Positions 1 to 9,442 of a stretch of DNA of 64,000 bases are shown piece after piece (position 1 is the first letter of the stretch; the number at the start of each line of letters is the position of its first letter). Location of the stretch: the NCBI GenBank assembly GCA_937926175.1, contig CALANV010000037.1, positions 62,001-126,000 on the forward strand, in the 5' to 3' direction. The translations under genes and the position numbers were made by a program. Below the pieces are notes generated by a model. The model had not been told where the DNA came from. It searched no databases and was given only the letters and a program-made list of their open reading frames with translations. This DNA comes from an uncultured Rhodospirillales bacterium. GTDB lineage: Bacteria > Pseudomonadota > Alphaproteobacteria > CACIAM-22H2.

Positions 1-266
1 CGTCCGAGCTCCCGGACGAGCAGGGTGAAGGTGAGGCGGTCGCCCATGCGGCTCGGCATGAAGAAGTCGCATTCGGCGTGGACGGTCGGCAGGCCGATTC
101 GGCGCTCGAGGATCTGGCGCGCATAGTCGACCCCCAGCCGCTGGGTGAACCAATCCTCGATCACCGCATTGAACATGTCGAAATAGTTCGGGTAGTACAC
201 GATGCCGGCCGGATCGGAATGCGAGAACCGGATCGGCATATCGACGCTGAAGGCCGAGGCGGCCAT
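1..266 (-). CDS. 4-hydroxybenzoyl-CoA thioesterase family (hotdog) protein, 3' end outside window
   Basis: The first 88 codons of a thioesterase gene run off the left edge. The N-terminus reads MAASAFSVDMPIRF and continues with HSDPAGIVYYPNYFDMFN, the active-site segment of the 4-hydroxybenzoyl-CoA thioesterase subfamily, with the Asp that acts in thioester hydrolysis. The ATG at 266 is preceded by AGAGGA, which supports this start. It lies head to head with the small gene at 401 and near a branched-chain-type ABC importer. That fits hydrolysis of an aromatic or short acyl-CoA during breakdown of an imported acid, but the substrate is inference. The C-terminal half is not visible. Confidence 0.85.
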   Translation of the reverse strand, partial: MAASAFSVDMPIRFSHSDPAGIVYYPNYFDMFNAVIEDWFTQRLGVDYARQILERRIGLPTVHAECDFFMPSRMGDRLTFTLLVRELG

Positions 267-400
267 GCGCGGGGTCCTCTCGGTCGGTGCCAAGTTTTTT
301 CTCGTCAGAAAATTCTTTTAAGCCTAAAATAATTTCGCGGCAAGCGTGACAGGCGCGATGCACTTGGCGCCGTGCGCCGCGTCGGCGACACTCTTGAACC

Positions 401-601
401 ATGGCGCGCGACGTCATCTTCGAATTCTACCGCGTCGGGAACGCGATCAAGGTATCGGCAGTCGACCCGGTCACCACGGTTGAGGTTTCGATCGTCGGGC
501 CTGCCACCTGGGACGAGGCCGCCCTGAAGCGCGCGGCGATGCGGAAGCTGGAATTCGTGCTCGCGCAGCGTCAAGCGAGGTGTGGCAAACCGGAGCGCTA
601 G
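401..601 (+). CDS. small conserved alphaproteobacterial protein (DUF6898-like)
   Basis: This encodes 66 residues beginning MARDVIFEFYRVGNAIKVSA, with SIVGPATWDEAALKRAAMRK further on. The pattern (FEFYRVG, KVSAVDPVTT, VSIVGP, ALKRAAMRKLEFVL) matches my memory of small DUF6898 proteins of alphaproteobacteria, whose function is unknown. It has no signal peptide or membrane segment and looks like a short beta-sheet plus helix. It sits between the divergent thioesterase gene and livH, 123 bases upstream of livH, and could be read with the liv operon. The family name is from memory and less certain than the fact that the gene is real. Confidence 0.7.
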   Translation: MARDVIFEFYRVGNAIKVSAVDPVTTVEVSIVGPATWDEAALKRAAMRKLEFVLAQRQARCGKPER

Positions 602-724
602 TCGCTACATTGCCGGGCCGCGGGGCAGGCCGGAAGCGCCGAAGCCGACCCGCGCTGGTGCCGGCCAACGGCGTAGCGCCATAAAGGAAAGAGAAGAACT
701 GAACAGGGGCGACTAGGGACCCGT

Positions 725-1642
725 ATGGAGTATTTCGTACAGCAGCTCATCAACGGGCTGACGCTCGGTGCGATCTACGGTTTGATCGCGATCGGGTACA
801 CGATGGTCTACGGCATCATCGGGATGATCAACTTCGCCCATGGCGAGATCTACATGATCGGCGCCTTCATCTCGGTGATCACCTTTACGCTGCTCGGTCT
901 TGGCGGCGTCACCTGGGCGCCGCTTTCGATCCTCATCGTTCTGATCGTCGCGATGGCCTTTACCTCGGTCTATGGCTGGACGATCGAACGCATCGCCTAT
1001 CGACCTTTGCGCGGGTCGTTCCGCCTGGCGCCGCTGATCTCGGCGATCGGCATGTCGATCTTCCTGCAGAACTATGTGCAGCTCACGCAAGGTGCGAAGA
1101 TCAAGACGCTTGCCCCGGTCGTGCAGGGAACCATTCCGCTGCTTCAATCCGAATCCGGCTTCACCGTCGCGATCAGCTATCTGCAGATCATCATCATCCT
1201 GCTGACCGTCGCGCTCATGGCCGGCTTCACCTACGTGATCCAGATGACGCCGCTGGGCCGCGCGCAGCGCGCCTGCGCGCAGGACCTGAAGATGGCCGCG
1301 CTCGTCGGTGTCGACGTCGACCGGACGATCTCGCTGACCTTCGTCATGGGGGCCGGATTGGCCGCCGTCGCCGGCGTGATGGTCACGATGTACTATGGGG
1401 TCGTCGATTTCTTCATCGGCTTCCTCGCCGGCATCAAGGCGTTCACGGCGGCCGTGCTCGGTGGCATCGGTTCGCTGCCGGGGGCGATGCTCGGCGGCTT
1501 GTTGATCGGCCTGATCGAGGCGTTCTGGTCGGCCTATTTCTCGATCGAGTACAAGGACGTGGCGACCTTCGCGATCCTCGTCATCGTGCTGATCTTCCTG
1601 CCGACCGGTCTGCTCGGACGTCCTGAGATCGAAAAAGTCTGA
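725..1642 (+). CDS. livH: branched-chain amino acid-type ABC transporter permease LivH
   Basis: This 305-residue inner-membrane permease has about eight hydrophobic segments. It starts YFVQQLINGLTLGAIYGLIA and carries the family's cytoplasmic coupling stretch (TPLGRAQRACAQDLKMAAL, about residues 174-192). Length is normal for LivH. It is the first permease gene of a tightly packed livHMGF set, ending 9 bases before livM. With LivM it forms the membrane channel for the periplasmic binding protein encoded at 5101. LivH family members carry branched-chain amino acids but also amides, urea and aromatic acids, so the substrate is open. Start at ATG 725. Confidence 0.95.
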   Translation: MEYFVQQLINGLTLGAIYGLIAIGYTMVYGIIGMINFAHGEIYMIGAFISVITFTLLGLGGVTWAPLSILIVLIVAMAFTSVYGWTIERIAYRPLRGSFRLAPLISAIGMSIFLQNYVQLTQGAKIKTLAPVVQGTIPLLQSESGFTVAISYLQIIIILLTVALMAGFTYVIQMTPLGRAQRACAQDLKMAALVGVDVDRTISLTFVMGAGLAAVAGVMVTMYYGVVDFFIGFLAGIKAFTAAVLGGIGSLPGAMLGGLLIGLIEAFWSAYFSIEYKDVATFAILVIVLIFLPTGLLGRPEIEKV

Positions 1643-1651
1643 GGTCGCGCC

Positions 1652-2952
<1,301 letters not shown>

Positions 2953-2956
<4 letters not shown>

Positions 2957-3879
2957 AGGATCCTGCGCTGCGGCCGCCGCCGCCGGGCTTCATTCTGGAG
3001 GTGGAGCATCTCACGATGCGCTTCGGCGGTCTCGTCGCCGTCGACGACGTCTCGTTCGCCGCCCGTGACCGCGCGATCACCGCGATCATCGGCCCGAACG
3101 GTGCCGGCAAGACGACCGTCTTCAACTGCCTGACGGGCTTCTACAAGCCGACCGTGGGCCGGCTCGCGCTGCACAAGGACGGCCGTACCTGGCTGCTCGA
3201 GCGCATGGAAGGGTTCCGTATCGCGCAGCAGGCCGGCGTCGCGCGCACGTTCCAGAATATCCGCCTGTTCCCGAAGATGTCCGTGCTCGAGAACCTCATG
3301 GTGGCGCAGCACAATCGGCTCATGCGCGCCTCGGGCTGGACGATCAAGGGACTGCTGGGGCTGCCCCAGTATCGGGCGGCGGAGCGGGAGGCCATCGATT
3401 TCGCCCGGTTCTGGCTCGATCGCATCGGCCTCATCGACAAGGCGGACTGGGACGCCGGCAGCTTGGCCTATGGCGACCAGCGCCGCCTCGAGATCGCGCG
3501 TGCGATGTGCACGCGTCCGGTGCTGCTGTGTCTGGACGAGCCGGCCGCCGGGCTCAATCCGCGCGAGTCCGCCGAACTCAACGAGCTTCTGTGCTACATC
3601 CGCGACGAGATGAACACGGCCGTGCTGCTGATCGAGCATGACATGAGCGTGGTGATGGAGATTTCCGATCACATCGTCGTGCTCGATTACGGGCGCAAGA
3701 TCGCCGAAGGCAGTCCTGTGCAGGTGCGCAACGATCCGGCCGTCATCCGCGCCTATCTGGGCGAGGAAGAACGCGAGGAACTGCCGCCCGAGATCGTCGC
3801 CGACCTGACGGCGCCCGGGCCGGCCGCGATCGGCCCCGGTGCCGTGGCGCCGGTGCGGGACGAGGGAGAGCGTCAATGA
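2953..3879 (+). CDS. livG: ABC transporter ATP-binding protein LivG
   Basis: The product is a 308-residue ATPase. Walker A is GPNGAGKTT at residues 47-55; a degenerate signature segment LAYGDQRRLEIARAM is followed by Walker B LLCLDEPAAGLN and the switch His in LLIEHDMSVVME. It is roughly 50 residues longer than the usual ~255. The excess includes an N-terminal proline-rich lead and an acidic then proline/glycine-rich C-terminal tail after the nucleotide-binding domain. It overlaps livM and livF by ATGA junctions. It energises the LivHM channel together with LivF. Confidence 0.95.
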
Positions 3880-4598
3880 CGATCCTGCGCGTCTCGGGCG
3901 TCCATACGTTCTACGGCCCGATCGAGGCCCTGCGGGGGGTCGACATCGAGGTCAACCGCGGCGAGATCGTCACGCTCATCGGCGCCAACGGTGCCGGGAA
4001 ATCAACGCTGCTCATGACCATTTGCGGCAATCCGCGGGCGGCGCGCGGATCGATCATATTCGAGGGCCGCGACATCACGCGGACGCCGACGCACGAGATC
4101 ACCCGGCTCGGCATCGCTCAGTCGCCCGAAGGGCGGCGCATCTTCCCCCGCATGACCGTGTTCGAGAACCTCCAGATGGGTGCGGTGACCAGCGATCCGG
4201 CCCATTTCGAAGAGGATCTGGCCCGCGTCTTTAAACTGTTCCCGATCCTCGAGCAGCGTCGCAACCAGCGCGGTGGTACGCTCTCTGGCGGCGAGCAGCA
4301 GATGCTTGCCATCGCACGTGCCCTGATGAGTCGGCCGCGGCTGCTGCTGCTCGACGAACCGTCGCTGGGACTGGCACCGCTGGTGGTGAAGCAGATCTTC
4401 GATACGATCCGCGAGATCAACGAACGGCAGGGCATGACCGTGCTTCTCGTCGAACAGAACGCCTATCATGCGCTGCGGCTTGCGCATCGCGGCTACGTGC
4501 TGGTCAACGGCCGGATCACGATGTCGGGTACGGGGCGGGAGCTGCTTGCCGATCGCGAAGTTCGCGCGGCCTATCTCGAAGGCGGACACAAACGTTGA
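3876..4598 (+). CDS. livF: ABC transporter ATP-binding protein LivF
   Basis: This is a 240-residue ATPase, the usual LivF length. Walker A is GANGAGKST (about 35-43), the signature is LSGGEQQML, Walker B is LLLLDEPSLGLAP, and the family's LLVEQNA segment replaces the classical H-loop. It is coupled to livG by an ATGA overlap and followed 15 bases later by the DUF6867 gene. It forms the second ATPase of the importer. Confidence 0.95.
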   Translation: MTILRVSGVHTFYGPIEALRGVDIEVNRGEIVTLIGANGAGKSTLLMTICGNPRAARGSIIFEGRDITRTPTHEITRLGIAQSPEGRRIFPRMTVFENLQMGAVTSDPAHFEEDLARVFKLFPILEQRRNQRGGTLSGGEQQMLAIARALMSRPRLLLLDEPSLGLAPLVVKQIFDTIREINERQGMTVLLVEQNAYHALRLAHRGYVLVNGRITMSGTGRELLADREVRAAYLEGGHKR

Positions 4599-4613
4599 CA
4601 CGGAGCGGGGGCG

Positions 4614-4961
4614 ATGACGGATCTCCTCGGAAGCGGGATCGGCGATTTCATCGGGGTCACCGTCATATTGTTCGGGGCCGCCGCGTTCATGACCGGACAG
4701 GCGCTGGCCGGAACCTGGCGGCCGTATTGGCAGATGATTCCCTACGGGCTCCTGCTTACCGCGGCGAACCGTTTCTTCAGCTGGGCCCTGTTCGAGGGGG
4801 AGCTTCTGTCGCTCAGCGGCTTCGTGATCGACGCGATCGTCATCATCGCGATCGGGTCCGTCGCCTATCGGCTGACCCAGGCGTACAAGATGACGACCCA
4901 GTACCCGTGGCTCTACGAGCGCGCCGGGCTGTTCTCGTGGCGGGTTCGTGGCGGCGAATGA
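4614..4961 (+). CDS. DUF6867 small membrane protein linked to liv operon
   Basis: This 115-residue protein has three or four hydrophobic segments (for example GVTVILFGAAAFMTGQALAG and LSGFVIDAIVIIAIGSVAYR) and a short C-terminal polar end. Small proteins of this kind recur between livF and the binding-protein gene in alphaproteobacterial operons; I recall the family as DUF6867. An accessory role in the transporter is inference from position only. ATG 4614 has GGAG about 10 bases upstream. Confidence 0.75.
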   Translation: MTDLLGSGIGDFIGVTVILFGAAAFMTGQALAGTWRPYWQMIPYGLLLTAANRFFSWALFEGELLSLSGFVIDAIVIIAIGSVAYRLTQAYKMTTQYPWLYERAGLFSWRVRGGE

Positions 4962-4967
4962 TCGACA

Positions 4968-4996
4968 TTGCCGCGCCCGCGACGGGGTTCTAGAGT
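4968..4996 (+). promoter_or_regulatory. putative sigma70-type promoter for the binding-protein gene
   Basis: TTGCCG at 4968-4973 and TAGAGT at 4991-4996 are spaced by 17 bases, each matching four of six consensus positions. The start at 5101 would have a leader of about 100 bases. A separate promoter would explain why the binding protein can be made in excess over the membrane parts. It is sequence pattern only. Confidence 0.35.
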
Positions 4997-5100
4997 CTGG
5001 CGAGGCATACCGGCGCGGTCGACGGGCTGGGCCGGATGGCAGGGGAGGATAATAACGGAGTCCATCCTTCCACAGTGTTGATAGACAGGGAGTAACCTCG

Positions 5101-6222
5101 ATGCGGAAATACATGCTGGGGCTGCTTGCCGCCACCGCGGTGGCGGTCGGCGGGCAGGGGATCCCCGACGCCAAGGCCCAGGAGATCGTGATTGCGGTCG
5201 CCGGGCCGATTACCGGCCAGTACGCGGTCTTCGGCGAGCAGATGCGCCGTGGCGCTCAGCTGGCCGTGGACGACCTCAACGCCAAGGGTGGCGTGTTGGG
5301 GCGCAAGATTCGTCTGGAGATCGGTGACGACGCATGCGACCCGCGCCAGGCCGTGGCTGTGGCGAACCAGCTTGCGAGCCGCAACGTCGTCTTCGTGGCC
5401 GGCCACTTCTGCTCGTCGTCCTCGATCCCGGCAAGCCAGGTCTATGCCGAGGCGGGCATTCTTCAGATCTCGCCGGCCTCGACCAACCCGGCTTTGACCG
5501 ACGAGGCGGCGAAGAAGGGGTGGATCAACGTGTTCCGGACCTGCGGCCGCGATGACCAGCAGGGTGCCGTCGCCGGCGCCTATCTCGCCGAGAAGTACAA
5601 GGGCAAGCGCGTCGCGATCCTTCACGACAAGTCGACCTACGGCAAAGGACTGGCCGACGAGACCAAGAAGGCGATGAACGCCAAGGGTCTCAAGGAAGCG
5701 ATGTACGAGGCCATCTCGCAGGGCGACAAGGACTTCTCCGCGCTCATCAGCAAGATGAAGCAGGAAGGTATCGACGTGATCTATCACGGCGGCTATCACA
5801 CTGAAGCCGGCCTCCTGGTTCGTCAGGCGCGCGAGCAGGGGCTGAACGCACCGCTCATTTCCGGCGACGCCCTGGTGGACAACGAGTACTGGAAGATCAC
5901 TGGCCCGGCCGGCGAGGGCACGATGATGACGTTCGCGCCCGATCCGCGTAAGGCGCCGGAAGCCAAGGACATCGTCGCCCGGTTCAAGCAGCAGGGCTAC
6001 GACCCCGAAGGCTATACGCTCTACACCTACGCGGCGCTTCAGGTCTGGTCGCAGGCGGTCGAGAGCGTCAAGTCGCTCGATGTCGAGAAGGTGTCGGCGG
6101 CGATCCGTGGCAAGTCGTTCGACACGGTGATCGGCAACCTGCAGTACGACGAGAAGGGCGACGTCAAGAACTCGAAATACGTGTTCTTCGTCTGGCGGAA
6201 CGGTCAGTACGCCGAGATGTGA
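5101..6222 (+). CDS. branched-chain amino acid-type ABC transporter periplasmic binding protein
   Basis: The 373-residue protein has a signal peptide (MRKYMLGLLAATAVAVGG) with predicted cleavage after AKA at about residue 26. The mature part begins as a type I periplasmic binding protein (EIVIAVAGPITGQYAVFGEQ). It also has DACDPRQAVAVANQL and FCSSSSIPASQVYAEAG, typical of LivJ/LivK-like proteins that contact the amino-acid head group through Ser/Thr. It is preceded by GGGAG and ends just before a strong terminator. It should deliver substrate to LivHM; ligand identity is unknown. Confidence 0.93.
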   Translation: MRKYMLGLLAATAVAVGGQGIPDAKAQEIVIAVAGPITGQYAVFGEQMRRGAQLAVDDLNAKGGVLGRKIRLEIGDDACDPRQAVAVANQLASRNVVFVAGHFCSSSSIPASQVYAEAGILQISPASTNPALTDEAAKKGWINVFRTCGRDDQQGAVAGAYLAEKYKGKRVAILHDKSTYGKGLADETKKAMNAKGLKEAMYEAISQGDKDFSALISKMKQEGIDVIYHGGYHTEAGLLVRQAREQGLNAPLISGDALVDNEYWKITGPAGEGTMMTFAPDPRKAPEAKDIVARFKQQGYDPEGYTLYTYAALQVWSQAVESVKSLDVEKVSAAIRGKSFDTVIGNLQYDEKGDVKNSKYVFFVWRNGQYAEM

Positions 6223-6270
6223 GCAGCCGAAACCGGCCGGATCTCCGCCGGCCGGTTTCCCTGAACGACG

Positions 6271-6304
6271 AAGGCCCGGCGGGATCACCGCCGGGCCTTT
6301 TTTC
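6271..6304 (+). terminator. rho-independent terminator of the first liv operon
   Basis: GGCCCGGCGG and CCGCCGGGCC form a 10-bp GC stem around a short loop, flanked by AA before and a T run after. It lies 50 bases past the binding-protein stop and just before the convergent mucR gene, so it may serve both directions. Confidence 0.88.
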
Positions 6305-6321
6305 GTGTCGCTGAAGGCGGC

Positions 6322-6768
6322 CTATTTCTTCGCCTTGGGTGCCCCTTTGCGCGCACCGGGCTTGCGACCGAGCCCGATCTTCTTGGCGAAGGCGGAACGC
6401 TGTGCCGCATAGTTGGGCGCCACCATCGGATAATCGGGCGGCAGCCCCCATTTCAGCCGGTATTCCTCGGGGGTCATGTTGTACGCCGTGCGCAGATGCC
6501 GTTTGAGCATCTTCAGCTTTTTGCCGTCCTCGAGGCAGATGATGTAGTCGGGTGTAACCGACTTCTTGATCGGCACGATCGGCTTCAGCCCCCCGGCGGA
6601 CGGTGTCGAATTCCCGTCGAGAGCCGAAATCGACGAATAAATCGTCTTGATTACTTCGGGAAGTTGCGACGCGGGTAGCGCATTATTACCGACATAAGCG
6701 GCCGCGACTTCGGCCGTCATGCGCAGGAGGTCGCCGGGACTCGTTTTTTCTCTTGAGATCTCTGTCAT
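6322..6768 (-). CDS. mucR: MucR/Ros-family transcriptional regulator
   Basis: This 148-residue regulator reads SPGDLLRMTAEVAAAYVGNN near the start and has the Ros/MucR zinc-finger-like segment YIICLEDGKKLKMLKRHLRT followed by MTPEEYRLKWGLPPDYP. The canonical second Cys of the finger is Asp here (CLED) and the last His is Tyr (TAYN), as in many MucR proteins. The tail is strongly basic (GRKPGARKGAPKAKK). MucR proteins act as H-NS-like silencers that bind AT-rich DNA and control exopolysaccharide, motility and cell-cycle genes. It is a single gene with a long AT-richer upstream region. Confidence 0.93.
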   Translation of the reverse strand: MTEISREKTSPGDLLRMTAEVAAAYVGNNALPASQLPEVIKTIYSSISALDGNSTPSAGGLKPIVPIKKSVTPDYIICLEDGKKLKMLKRHLRTAYNMTPEEYRLKWGLPPDYPMVAPNYAAQRSAFAKKIGLGRKPGARKGAPKAKK

Positions 6769-7113
6769 TGATCATCCCCGTGACAACTTTCGGTTTACTG
6801 GCACGGCCAAGTCACGGTGTCAATCGGAATGAGGCGAAAATTTGTAAACGCAACCGTGGGTGAACAAATAGAATGCACCGCGCTTCCAAGTAAGCGGCCA
6901 AGCCCGAGCGGCAATATCGCTGGACGATCCTTGATGAATTTCTGATCTAAACCATGGGATGTTTCATCGGCCGCCCGGAATGTGTGGGCGGAGGCCCGGT
7001 TTCTTGCCGGCAGCGACTCGGAAGTTTTCTACTAAATTCAAGACCTTGTGCCCGATTGGCAATGTCCGGCGACATATGGTAGGGTCCCGGACGCCCATTT
7101 TTTGCTCGCCCAA
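6769..7113. other. intergenic region between mucR and rpiB
   Basis: These 345 bases separate two divergent genes and are more AT-rich than the surroundings. On the minus strand a perfect TTGACA lies at 6818-6823 (read as TGTCAA), about 50 bases upstream of the mucR start. No convincing -10 hexamer follows at normal spacing, so a mucR promoter is only suggested. The AT-rich stretch around 6830-6960 is a plausible MucR autoregulatory site, by analogy only. No gene was found. Confidence 0.4.
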
Positions 7114-7548
7114 ATGCCTGCCGAGACGATCGCCATCGCCGCCGACCATGCCGGCTTCGAGCTCAAAACCCAGCTCGTCGAGGAGCTGACGCGGGCGGGC
7201 TATGCCGTCCTGGATCTCGGCACCAACTCGACCGACAGCGTCGACTATCCGGATTTCGCCAACGCCCTGGCGGCCGCCATCGGTAGCGGCAAGGCGCAAC
7301 GCGGCGTCCTGATTTGCGGTACCGGGATCGGGATCTCGATTGCGGCGAACCGCCACAAGGGCATTCGGGCAGCGCTGTGTCGGGACACGACCGACGCACG
7401 GCTCGCACGTGAGCATAACGATGCGAACGTGCTGGCGCTCGGCGCCCGCACGACTGGGGTGGAAACGGCCAAAGACGTCCTGAAGACCTTCCTGGCGACG
7501 CCGTTCAGCGGTGGCCGCCATGCCCGCCGGGTCGAAAAACTTGGTTAG
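7114..7548 (+). CDS. rpiB: ribose-5-phosphate isomerase B
   Basis: This 144-residue enzyme interconverts ribose 5-phosphate and ribulose 5-phosphate. It starts MPAETIAIAADHAGFELK, with the DHAG phosphate/substrate segment, then LICGTGIGISIAANRHKGIR with the catalytic Cys and the family GTG(I) loop. An in-frame GTG at 7048 would add 22 residues unlike RpiB, so ATG 7114 is preferred although no clear ribosome site precedes it. rpiB followed by glyA and nrdR is a standing alphaproteobacterial order. Confidence 0.92.
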   Translation: MPAETIAIAADHAGFELKTQLVEELTRAGYAVLDLGTNSTDSVDYPDFANALAAAIGSGKAQRGVLICGTGIGISIAANRHKGIRAALCRDTTDARLAREHNDANVLALGARTTGVETAKDVLKTFLATPFSGGRHARRVEKLG

Positions 7549-7604
7549 GCGGGTTTCGCCACAGACTACATCGCTTCAGAAACCGATCGAGACCTCACAA
7601 CCTC

Positions 7605-8924
7605 ATGTCCTTTGCCAAGTCCGCGTCAGCGCCGTCGCCCGCCAGTGTCGACAACCCGTTTTTCAGCGCGCCGCTCGCGTCGCGCGATCCTGAGCTTCTC
7701 GAGGCCATCCGCGGCGAGCTCCGCCGCCAGCGGGATCAGATCGAGCTCATCGCGTCCGAGAACATCGTCTCGCGTGCGGTGCTCGAGGCGCAGGGGTCGG
7801 TCCTGACCAACAAGTATGCCGAGGGTTATCCGGGCCGTCGCTATTACGGCGGCTGCGAGTACGTCGACGTGGTCGAGCAGCTCGCGATCGACCGGGCGTG
7901 CAAGCTGTTCGACTGCGCGTTTGCGAACGTACAGCCGCATTCGGGCGCGCAGGCGAACCAGGCCGTGTTCATGGCGCTGTTGCAGCCCGGCGACACCGTC
8001 CTCGGCATGTCGCTCGCGGCGGGCGGTCACCTGACGCATGGTGCGCCGCCGAACATGTCCGGCAAGTGGTTCAAGGCCGTGCCGTACGGCGTCCGTCGCG
8101 ACGATGCCCGCATCGATTACGACGAAGTCGCGCGCCTGGCCGAGGAACATCGGCCGAAGCTGATTGTCGCGGGCGGCTCGGCCTATCCGCGCATCATCGA
8201 CTTCGCACGCTTTCGCGCGATCGCCGATTCCGTCGGCGCCTATCTGATGGTCGACATGGCGCATTTCGCCGGCCTCGTTGCCGGCGGCGTGCACCCGAGC
8301 CCGCTGCCCCACGCGCATGTCGTCACGACGACCACGCACAAGACGCTGCGCGGTCCGCGCGGCGGCATGATCCTGTCGAACGATCCGGAGCTTGGCAAGA
8401 AGATCAACGCGGCGGTGTTCCCCGGCCTGCAGGGCGGTCCGCTCATGCACGTGATTGCCGCGAAGGCCGTGGCGCTGGGCGAGGCGTTGCGTCCCGAGTT
8501 CCGCGACTATGCCCGCGCAGTGGTCGAGAACGCCCGCACGCTGGCCTCCACGCTGGCGGCACAGGGGCTCGACATCGTCTCCGGCGGCACCGATACGCAC
8601 CTCATGCTCGTCGATCTGCGGCCGAAGCGTCTCACGGGGCGGATGGCCGAACAGAGCCTCGATCGCGCCGGTATCACCTGCAACAAGAACGGGATTCCGT
8701 TCGACCCGGAAAAGCCGACCGTCACGTCGGGTATCCGACTCGGCAGTCCGGCCGGGACGAGTCGCGGCTTCGGCGTGAACGAGTTCCGTCAGATCGGCGA
8801 GCTGATCGGGGAAGTGCTCGACGGGCTTGTGGCCAATCCCGAAGACAACGGGCAGGTCGAGCGTGCGGTGCGCGCGAAGGTGCTTGACCTGTGCCGGCGC
8901 TTCCCGATCTACGCCGATCTGTGA
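7605..8924 (+). CDS. glyA: serine hydroxymethyltransferase
   Basis: This 439-residue cytosolic PLP enzyme converts serine and tetrahydrofolate to glycine and methylene-tetrahydrofolate. Visible motifs are IELIASENIVS, NKYAEGYPGRRYYGGCEYVD, HAHVVTTTTHKTLRGPRGG (with the PLP lysine) and TSGIRLGSPAGTSRGFG. Length is a little over the usual ~420, with the extra ~15 residues at the N-terminus (MSFAKSASAPSPASVDN). It lies 56 bases after rpiB and 43 before nrdR. Confidence 0.97.
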   Translation: MSFAKSASAPSPASVDNPFFSAPLASRDPELLEAIRGELRRQRDQIELIASENIVSRAVLEAQGSVLTNKYAEGYPGRRYYGGCEYVDVVEQLAIDRACKLFDCAFANVQPHSGAQANQAVFMALLQPGDTVLGMSLAAGGHLTHGAPPNMSGKWFKAVPYGVRRDDARIDYDEVARLAEEHRPKLIVAGGSAYPRIIDFARFRAIADSVGAYLMVDMAHFAGLVAGGVHPSPLPHAHVVTTTTHKTLRGPRGGMILSNDPELGKKINAAVFPGLQGGPLMHVIAAKAVALGEALRPEFRDYARAVVENARTLASTLAAQGLDIVSGGTDTHLMLVDLRPKRLTGRMAEQSLDRAGITCNKNGIPFDPEKPTVTSGIRLGSPAGTSRGFGVNEFRQIGELIGEVLDGLVANPEDNGQVERAVRAKVLDLCRRFPIYADL

Positions 8925-8967
8925 AGCGGGGAGTGACTCAAGTGCGAGTATCAGGGGGCTAGGGAGG

Positions 8968-9423
8968 ATGCGCTGTCCGTTCTGTGGTCACGACGACACC
9001 CAGGTGAAGGACTCGCGGCCGACTGACGACAACAGCGCGATCCGCCGGCGGCGTTTCTGCCCGGCGTGCGGATCGCGCTTCACGACGTTCGAGCGGGTTC
9101 AGCTCCGCGAACTTGTGGTCGTGAAGAGGGACGGCACCAAGGAGCCGTTCGATCGCGACAAGCTCCTGCGATCGATCTCGATCGCGGTGCGCAAGCGCCC
9201 GGTCGAACCCGAACGGGTCGAGCGCATCGTCAATGGCATCGTGCGCCGGCTTGAGAGCCTAGGCGAGTCCGAAATCCCGTCGACGGTCATCGGCGAGATG
9301 GTCATGGATGCGCTCTCCGGGCTCGATCAGGTCGCCTATGTGCGGTTCGCCTCCGTCTATCGCAACTTCCGCGAAGCGAAGGACTTCGAAGATTTCGTCG
9401 GCAAGCTCGGCGACAGGGACTGA
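8968..9423 (+). CDS. nrdR: transcriptional repressor NrdR
   Basis: This 151-residue repressor controls ribonucleotide reductase genes. The N-terminal zinc ribbon has CPFC and CPAC pairs (Cys 3, 6, 31, 34), followed by an ATP-cone domain from about residue 49 (VVKRDGTKEPFDRDKL) that senses ATP/dATP. Start ATG 8968 is set by the AGGGAGG just upstream and by the family N-terminus MRCPFCG; longer in-frame starts reach back into glyA. No nrd genes occur in the window, so its targets are elsewhere. It begins the rib run. Confidence 0.96.
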   Translation: MRCPFCGHDDTQVKDSRPTDDNSAIRRRRFCPACGSRFTTFERVQLRELVVVKRDGTKEPFDRDKLLRSISIAVRKRPVEPERVERIVNGIVRRLESLGESEIPSTVIGEMVMDALSGLDQVAYVRFASVYRNFREAKDFEDFVGKLGDRD

Positions 9424-9442
9424 TCCGGTCGATGTCGGCCAC

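Noticed and set aside
7048..7113. N-terminal extension of rpiB from GTG 7048
   Set aside because: The 22 added residues are unlike RpiB; MPAETIAIAADHAG at 7114 is the family start.
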